NCBI GenBank assembly: GCA_002338605.1
Contig: DDIP01000025.1
Coordinates: 5,421-15,416 of the forward strand
Source: Proteobacteria bacterium UBA1847
GTDB lineage: Bacteria; Pseudomonadota; Gammaproteobacteria; Steroidobacterales; Woeseiaceae
Reading direction: 5' to 3'
DNA: 9,996 nt
Part shown: positions 5,569 through 9,996 of the stretch, one piece after another
Position numbering within the stretch: the stretch's first letter is position 1
Layout: the number at the start of each line of letters is the position of its first letter
Program-made: the position numbers and the translations under genes
Notes under the pieces: model-generated
Told to the model about the DNA's origin: nothing
The model's input: only the letters and a program-made list of their open reading frames with translations
Databases searched by the model: none

Positions 5569-5919
5569 ATGCGTACTCTGGCTATCGTGACATTCCCTGT
5601 TTCGCAGGCCATGGATACCGAATCCATGCGCCAACTTCTGGAGGCGGCTGGGCCGGCCTATACCAATGTGCCCGGATTGCTGCGCAAGTACTTCATATTC
5701 GGAGAAGAGGTGGGCGGCGGCGTGTACGAATGGGCTTCCCGGAATCAAGCCGAAGGATTCCACACCGCCGAATGGTACGAGCGAATTCGTCAGCAGGTCA
5801 GCGCAGAACCGCAATTGACGCTCTTCGATGCACCTGCGATCGCCGATGGCATTCTGCACAAGCTGGATATTTTCCTGCCGGAAAGCCAGGAAGTCTCCGT
5901 TGGTTCGATCGATCGATAA
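5569..5919 (+). CDS. YdhR-like / antibiotic-monooxygenase-type dimeric barrel protein
   Basis: A 116-residue protein from ATG 5569. An in-frame GTG at 5527 would add 14 residues that do not look like this family, and the clean beta-strand start MRTLAIVTFPV supports 5569, although no strong ribosome binding site is seen. The pattern beta strand, helix (ESMRQLLEAAGPAYTNV), then GLLRKYFIFGEEVGGGVYEW, helix with AEGFHTAEW, and a last strand with PQLTLFDAP is that of small YdhR-type dimeric alpha/beta-barrel proteins, annotated as putative monooxygenases. These act without metal or flavin when catalytic, but many members have no proven activity. It is cytoplasmic, with no signal peptide. It lies alone on the plus strand, facing the racemase gene across 147 bases. 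Confidence 0.72.
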   Translation: MRTLAIVTFPVSQAMDTESMRQLLEAAGPAYTNVPGLLRKYFIFGEEVGGGVYEWASRNQAEGFHTAEWYERIRQQVSAEPQLTLFDAPAIADGILHKLDIFLPESQEVSVGSIDR

Positions 5920-6066
5920 GACCGCGAGCACGCATCGACCCGGGCCGTTCCATCCAGGCAGGCGCGCCGATATACGAGCAATCGCTCCATAGCTTGAAAG
6001 GTCGTATGCCGGTCGGCCTGGAATACCGCTTCATGGCCGGGTTGATGGTGGATGCCCTGTGCCTGG

Positions 6067-6771
6067 TCAACCGCCGCCCGGTGCGGAGGATGACCTGCAC
6101 GCGGCTCGCGTCCCATCTGACCCCTGTTGGAATTGCGTGCTGGTTCGCCAACCGCCGGCGGCAGCCGCAATCGTAAAGGCCAAACCGGTCCGCGCCGGGC
6201 AGATGACGGGTACCGGCAATGTCTGACTGAGTTGCTCGAACATGCCCGCCATGCAGGTACAGCCCAGGACAATGGCCTCGGCAGCGAGGTTGTGGATGCA
6301 GTCCTGCGCCGCGGAACGGACCCGTTCCACCGGCGGTACGGACTGGTCGGGGGTTTGCGGAACATGGATTATTCCGGTGCAGTTGTCTTCGGCACGGCTC
6401 GAGCGCAGACGTTCGGAATAAATGAATCGCATACTGGCTGGCCAGATGGTGATGATCGCAAAACGCGGTGCGAGGGTGCGGGCGACGGTGAGAGTGCTCT
6501 CCCCGGCGCCGAAAACCGGCAGTCCGGTCATTGACCGAATGGCGTCGCACCCGTAATCCCCGAACGTGTCGAGAAAAATCGCGTCCACGTCACGGAGTGA
6601 GTGATTCTGAACGAGTTCCGTGTGGTGCTGCGCCGCTAACTGGCGGTTACGGGGCGTGTCGGGAAAAGTGCCGCCCTTGCTTGAGAGAACCTCGATGTCC
6701 ACATCCGGCAAGCGACTCAGTACGGCCGATCGATGGCTCATGTCCTGGGCGGTTAAGGTCAGTATCTTCAT
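6067..6771 (-). CDS. Asp/Glu/hydantoin racemase-superfamily protein
   Basis: A 234-residue cytoplasmic protein. MKILTLTAQD opens the first Rossmann-like half. The block DAIFLDTFGDYGCDAIRSM (63-81) followed by GLPVFGAGEST (83-93) corresponds to the family's xxCFGDPGLDAxRE...PVxGxGEA. EAIVLGCTCMAGM (165-177) is the second half with its catalytic Cys (C171 or C173). The first catalytic Cys position, before FGD, is Thr69 here. Two-Cys members racemise hydantoins, allantoin or amino acids; one-Cys relatives such as arylmalonate decarboxylase decarboxylate. The C-terminus from about 205 on (Ser/Gly/Arg-rich, ending APGGG) is atypical and may mark a frameshifted end. It is last in the minus-strand cluster, 55 bases after the nitrilase-like gene. 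Confidence 0.83.
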   Translation of the reverse strand: MKILTLTAQDMSHRSAVLSRLPDVDIEVLSSKGGTFPDTPRNRQLAAQHHTELVQNHSLRDVDAIFLDTFGDYGCDAIRSMTGLPVFGAGESTLTVARTLAPRFAIITIWPASMRFIYSERLRSSRAEDNCTGIIHVPQTPDQSVPPVERVRSAAQDCIHNLAAEAIVLGCTCMAGMFEQLSQTLPVPVICPARTGLAFTIAAAAGGWRTSTQFQQGSDGTRAACRSSSAPGGG

Positions 6772-6826
6772 GGGGTGTCACGTGTACGGATCGGGTTGCC
6801 GTCGTTCAGGCGGTTGCTCAGGCGCT

Positions 6827-7891
6827 TCAAAGCCGCCCCTGCGAGCGCATGCGCTCGATAGTCTTTCCGTGGGTCTCCAAAAAGTGGGAACGCTCCGGGA
6901 CGAACGGCTTGCCGTCGCGCAGCAGGGTGTTGGGGGGATAGACGCTGAAGTCCGCGTAGGTGCTGGCGAAGGCTTCGAGCCGCTGTCGCGAGAGATAGGC
7001 CGGCATGCCGATGTGGTGACGCGCCGCACGCAGCCCGGCGATGTCGATGTCGGCCGAAGCCACCAGTGATTCACCGGTCTGGGCGCAGGCCAGCACGTTG
7101 CCCTTGTAGTCCACCACCTTGGACATCCCATCGGCCGAGGAGTCGGGGATATCGGTGCCGAAAATACCGGCCGTGTTGGCGGAAACGACGTAGGCCTGGT
7201 TCTCGACGGCGCGCGCCCGTTTGGCGATGTCCTTGGGGGTCAGGTCTGGGCTCGACACCTCGCTGGTCGAATGCAATATGACTTCCGCGCCGCGCAAGGC
7301 GTGCGCCCGCGTGATTTCCGGAAACAGGATTTCCTCGGAAGCACAGCACGCGAGGCGGCCGAGTTCCGTGTCGGCGACGGGAAACACGGCATCGATACCG
7401 TAGACATCCAGGTACCGGTCCCACACGTCATGCGGCGTGGGGGCATACATGGAAATCATGCGGCGGTAACGCAGGATGACGTCGCCGGACGGGTTCATGA
7501 TGAAACACGTCTGGAAATACAGGCCCGGAAAGTGCTTGTCCAGTTCATACAGATTGCCGCTCAGATAGACGCCGGCCGACTGGGCGACACCGGAGAGGCG
7601 GTCCATTTCGATGCCGTCCGGTTCGACACACGCCTTGTCAGCCCACCCCTCGATGCTTTCGCCCATCGGAAAGCCCGTCATAAAGTATTCCGGCAGCACG
7701 ACCAGTCGCGTCTGCTGACCGATGAAGCGGCGCGCCGTGACGACCTGGCGGCCAATCCGGTCGATGGACTGCAGCATGGCGGCACGCGCGTCATCGCGCT
7801 CAAAGCGGTTGACCGCGTCGCATCGGGTCTGCAGGGCCAGCGCGGCGTAGCGAACAATGGCGGGTGAATCTGTCGTCGGTGCGGTTGTCAT
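6827..7891 (-). CDS. Nitrilase-superfamily carbon-nitrogen hydrolase
   Basis: A 354-residue cytoplasmic enzyme expected to hydrolyse an amide, nitrile or N-carbamoyl C-N bond. The catalytic Glu lies in LVVLPEYFMTGFP (E68). The nucleophile region is TELGRLACCASEEILFPE, with Cys182 most likely the nucleophile, followed by RAHALRGAEVILHST. The third member of the triad is usually Lys in a YRKxH-like motif; here the segment reads GDVILRYRRMISMYAPTPHD (136-155), with Arg143-Arg144 at the expected place. Later family features include KRARAVENQAYVVSANTAG (224-242). It is longer than minimal nitrilase-fold proteins and resembles the aliphatic-amidase-like branch. No strong ribosome binding site precedes the ATG at 7891. 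It lies 47 bases after the transporter gene. Substrate unknown; the racemase next door makes an amide or carbamoyl amino-acid route plausible. Confidence 0.88.
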   Translation of the reverse strand: MTTAPTTDSPAIVRYAALALQTRCDAVNRFERDDARAAMLQSIDRIGRQVVTARRFIGQQTRLVVLPEYFMTGFPMGESIEGWADKACVEPDGIEMDRLSGVAQSAGVYLSGNLYELDKHFPGLYFQTCFIMNPSGDVILRYRRMISMYAPTPHDVWDRYLDVYGIDAVFPVADTELGRLACCASEEILFPEITRAHALRGAEVILHSTSEVSSPDLTPKDIAKRARAVENQAYVVSANTAGIFGTDIPDSSADGMSKVVDYKGNVLACAQTGESLVASADIDIAGLRAARHHIGMPAYLSRQRLEAFASTYADFSVYPPNTLLRDGKPFVPERSHFLETHGKTIERMRSQGRL

Positions 7892-7938
7892 GTGGGTCTA
7901 CGTTTCTATATGTCAGGGGTGTCGATAGTGTGTTCGGC

Positions 7939-9264
7939 TCACGTGGCCTGCATCGCAGCACGCAAGGTCAGCTCGCGGCGGAAACGGCGCAAGGCGTACG
8001 GGAGCGATAGAAGAACGGGAATTCCGAAAATGGCAGGCGCCGCCGCCGTCGAATAATTGAGGTGTTCATTGCCGAACACGTGATCCGACAGCAAACCAAT
8101 CGTACCCGGTCCGAGAATGAGGCCGGTCAGGCTGATCATCATGTAGTACATCGCGATGATGAGGCCGCGGTATCCTGATGGGGTGATGTGCACGAGCCCG
8201 GTGGGCGCCACGGCCGATGTCATCGCGTTGCCTATGATGGCGACACCCATGACGGCCAGCGCGATTTCGGGGGTCGGCATCAGCGGTGTCAGAATCGCCA
8301 TCGGAACCTGAACCGATACCGCGATTATCATGATGCGCATCGCCGCGTCTTCTTTTCCGGCGGCAAACAAGCGGTCGTTGAGCCACCCCGCAGACATCAC
8401 CGATACAGGCCCGAGAAAAAGCGTCATAAAGCCGAATGCCAAGGCGAAGGCTTCCGGTTCCCATCCCCAGGTGCGTTCGAACATGGCCGCAAACCAGCCC
8501 CAGCTGTAGGCGATGATGGTGGATATGCACATGGGTCCGACGTAACTCAGGTAGGTCGCACGCCGTTTCCAGATGTAGCGAAGGGAGTCGACAAAACTTT
8601 CGCCTTCGTGCCCCTTGTTCTCGACGTGGCGCACCGGTTCGCGCATGAACATGAACAGCAGTCCCATCAGTAACCCGGGGGTGCCAACCATGAAGAACGT
8701 GAACTGCCACGGCGCGACCACGCCAATGACGGGCACGCTGATTTCGGGGACCGATTTGGCCCAGGACAGCACGCCAGCACCCACCAGCGAGGCAACACCG
8801 GCGCCAATGCCCAGTGCGGCGGTGTAAAAAGCGATCGGCTTGCCGCGCTTCTCCTGGGGAAAACTGTCGCTGATCATCGAGATGGCGCACGGGCTCAGGG
8901 TCGCTTCGCCGGCTCCGATCATCATGCGGGCGGAGAACAGGTGCCAGAAGTTGCGCGCCAATCCGGAAGCGAAGGTCGACACGGACCAGACCGTGATGCC
9001 GGCTGTGATCAACCAGGTGCGGCGTTTGCGGTCGGCCAGGTATCCGAGAGGAATACCCATCGTGGCGTAGAAAATGGCGAAGGAAAGCCCGAGCAACCAC
9101 CCCATGTCCGTATCGGTCAGGCCGAGGTCCGCCTTGATGGGTTCCACCAGCAGGCCGAGCACGTACCGGTCGACGAACGACAGGATGTACGCCAGCATCA
9201 GGAGGACGACCATGTACCAGGCGTATCGTCGGGATGGGTATTGCCGTTGCTCAGGAGCGGACAT
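7939..9264 (-). CDS. MFS transporter, 12 transmembrane segments
   Basis: A 441-residue inner-membrane major facilitator. The N-terminus is typical of a large proteobacterial group related to spinster-like transporters: YILSFVDRYVLGLLVEPIKA (26-45), then GWLLGLSFAIFYATMGIPLG and motif A, GYLADRKRRT (74-83). ARMMIGAGEATLSPCAISM (112-130) is transmembrane segment 4. A charged central loop (MREPVRHVENKGHEGESF) separates the two six-helix halves, and the second half ends near the cytoplasmic tail ALRRFRREL. AAAGGA-like AAAGGAA lies just upstream of ATG 9264, with good spacing. Its place between an aldehyde dehydrogenase and a C-N hydrolase points to uptake of the substrate catabolised by the cluster, although export cannot be excluded. 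Confidence 0.92.
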   Translation of the reverse strand: MSAPEQRQYPSRRYAWYMVVLLMLAYILSFVDRYVLGLLVEPIKADLGLTDTDMGWLLGLSFAIFYATMGIPLGYLADRKRRTWLITAGITVWSVSTFASGLARNFWHLFSARMMIGAGEATLSPCAISMISDSFPQEKRGKPIAFYTAALGIGAGVASLVGAGVLSWAKSVPEISVPVIGVVAPWQFTFFMVGTPGLLMGLLFMFMREPVRHVENKGHEGESFVDSLRYIWKRRATYLSYVGPMCISTIIAYSWGWFAAMFERTWGWEPEAFALAFGFMTLFLGPVSVMSAGWLNDRLFAAGKEDAAMRIMIIAVSVQVPMAILTPLMPTPEIALAVMGVAIIGNAMTSAVAPTGLVHITPSGYRGLIIAMYYMMISLTGLILGPGTIGLLSDHVFGNEHLNYSTAAAPAIFGIPVLLSLPYALRRFRRELTLRAAMQAT

Positions 9265-9326
9265 TGCGTGTTCCTTTCGGGCGGATCAGGGTCGTTCGGA
9301 CCTGCTGGCGATGGGTGCCGGCCCGA

Positions 9327-9996
9327 TCAACCGGCGGACATCGTCTCCAGCCAGCTCGCATCCTGCTGGTCTTCAGCCACCGCTTCAATGGGCACGACGG
9401 GGCCCCGATTGATGTACAGGGCTTTCTGTCGGAGGTAGCGGGTGATGCCGGTGCTTCCCATGCGCGACGGGCCCATTCCGGATTGGCGAAACGCCATCTT
9501 GCAGGCATCGAAGACCATGGTCGACATGCCGGCGTCATTGATGCTGATTCCGCCGCCAACCATGGACTCGGCCACCCGCAGTGCGGCTTCGTCGCTGGCG
9601 CCGAATACCGCTGCCGACAGCCCGAACTGGGTGTCATTGGCCAGGGCGATGGCTTCGGCCTCTTCGGCGTATTTCATAACCGGCATCACCGGGCCGAACG
9701 TCTCTTCGGTCATCACGGCCATGCTATGGTCGACACCGGTCAGCACCGTCGGTTCGATCCACAAACCGCCATCGAGCTCACGGATTTCGCCGCCCGTTAC
9801 GATGCGTGCGCCTTTTTCGACCCGAGCCTCGATATGCCGGCGAATGATTTCCGCCTGGCGATCGAAGATCAGCGGGCCGATGATGCCCTGATCGATGTGG
9901 GGATGGCTCAAGGAGGCCGCGCGCGCCTTTTCCGCAAGGAGTTCGACGAACGCGTCGTGCTGGCTGTCGTGCACGTATATTCGCTCGATCGACTGG
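9327..9996 (-). CDS. Aldehyde dehydrogenase, C-terminal part (cut by window edge)
   Basis: The reading frame enters from the right edge; the visible start is inside the gene, as the first complete residues read QSIERIYVHDSQ, the classical segment just after the catalytic Cys of NAD(P)-dependent aldehyde dehydrogenases. The catalytic Cys, Glu and nucleotide fold are therefore outside the window. About 220 residues are visible: GPLIFDRQ, WIEPTVLTGVD, the conserved EETFGPVMPVMKY, LANDTQFGLSAAVF, GGISINDA, and the terminal block FRQSGMGPSRMGSTGITRYL followed by QKALYI. This type oxidises small or aromatic aldehydes to acids. It is the first visible gene of the minus-strand cluster and ends 62 bases before the transporter start. 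Confidence 0.95.
   Translation of the reverse strand, partial: QSIERIYVHDSQHDAFVELLAEKARAASLSHPHIDQGIIGPLIFDRQAEIIRRHIEARVEKGARIVTGGEIRELDGGLWIEPTVLTGVDHSMAVMTEETFGPVMPVMKYAEEAEAIALANDTQFGLSAAVFGASDEAALRVAESMVGGGISINDAGMSTMVFDACKMAFRQSGMGPSRMGSTGITRYLRQKALYINRGPVVPIEAVAEDQQDASWLETMSAG

Noticed and set aside
5503..5931. 142-codon minus-strand ORF with plausible composition
   Set aside because: It covers the same bases as the YdhR-like gene, whose plus-strand reading shows clear family motifs; the minus reading is a shadow.
5790..6550. Long minus-strand ORFs of 191 and 250 codons
   Set aside because: They are His/Arg-rich alternative frames of the racemase-like gene and run antisense through the YdhR-like gene.
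8066..9100. 344-codon minus-strand ORF inside the transporter
   Set aside because: Same strand, other frame: Arg/His-rich with no hydrophobic segments, whereas the 441-residue frame is a full MFS transporter.
1..9996. CRISPR array, tRNA, rRNA, toxin-antitoxin, phage or retron elements
   Set aside because: I looked for regularly spaced repeats, cloverleaf sequences, paired small toxin/antitoxin ORFs and reverse-transcriptase or integrase motifs other than the IS3 remnant, and found none.

Overview
The window looks like accessory DNA from a proteobacterial chromosome, probably a gammaproteobacterium. This is inferred from the families present: DUF1838 exported proteins, a non-cyanobacterial CpcT/CpeT-like protein, a proteobacterial-type MFS transporter and an IS3-family remnant. 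There is no rRNA, tRNA or housekeeping gene to fix the taxonomy. It falls into two halves that meet at a decayed insertion sequence.

Left half (about 1-5080): a patchy, AT-richer region with long gaps and several broken genes. Three full-length, strongly diverged paralogues of the uncharacterised DUF1838 family lie at 579-1409 (+), 1471-2382 (-) and 3111-4004 (-). Each has a different kind of export signal: lipoprotein, twin-arginine and ordinary Sec. A fourth DUF1838-related ORF (4865-5071, +) consists of a signal peptide joined directly to the family's C-terminal tail. Between them are a truncated CpcT/CpeT-like gene (4131-4415), a signal-peptide stub (2558-2686) and traces of a decayed minus-strand gene (about 2657-3018). 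AT-rich, partly palindromic elements with shared 11-mers sit upstream of the DUF1838 loci and may be common promoter or operator sites.

Junction (5118-5543): an IS3-family transposase remnant. The OrfA helix-turn-helix start is joined to the OrfB C-terminus by an internal deletion, with frameshifts and loss of the catalytic glutamate.

Right half (5569-9996): GC-richer, compact and intact. A small YdhR-like dimeric-barrel protein (+) faces a four-gene minus-strand cluster that reads aldehyde dehydrogenase (cut by the window edge), MFS transporter, nitrilase-superfamily amidohydrolase, Asp/Glu/hydantoin racemase-like protein. Gaps are about 45-65 bases, so this is probably one catabolic operon: uptake, C-N hydrolysis, racemisation or decarboxylation, and aldehyde oxidation. 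The substrate cannot be read from the sequence. Two of its enzymes carry non-canonical residues at expected catalytic positions.
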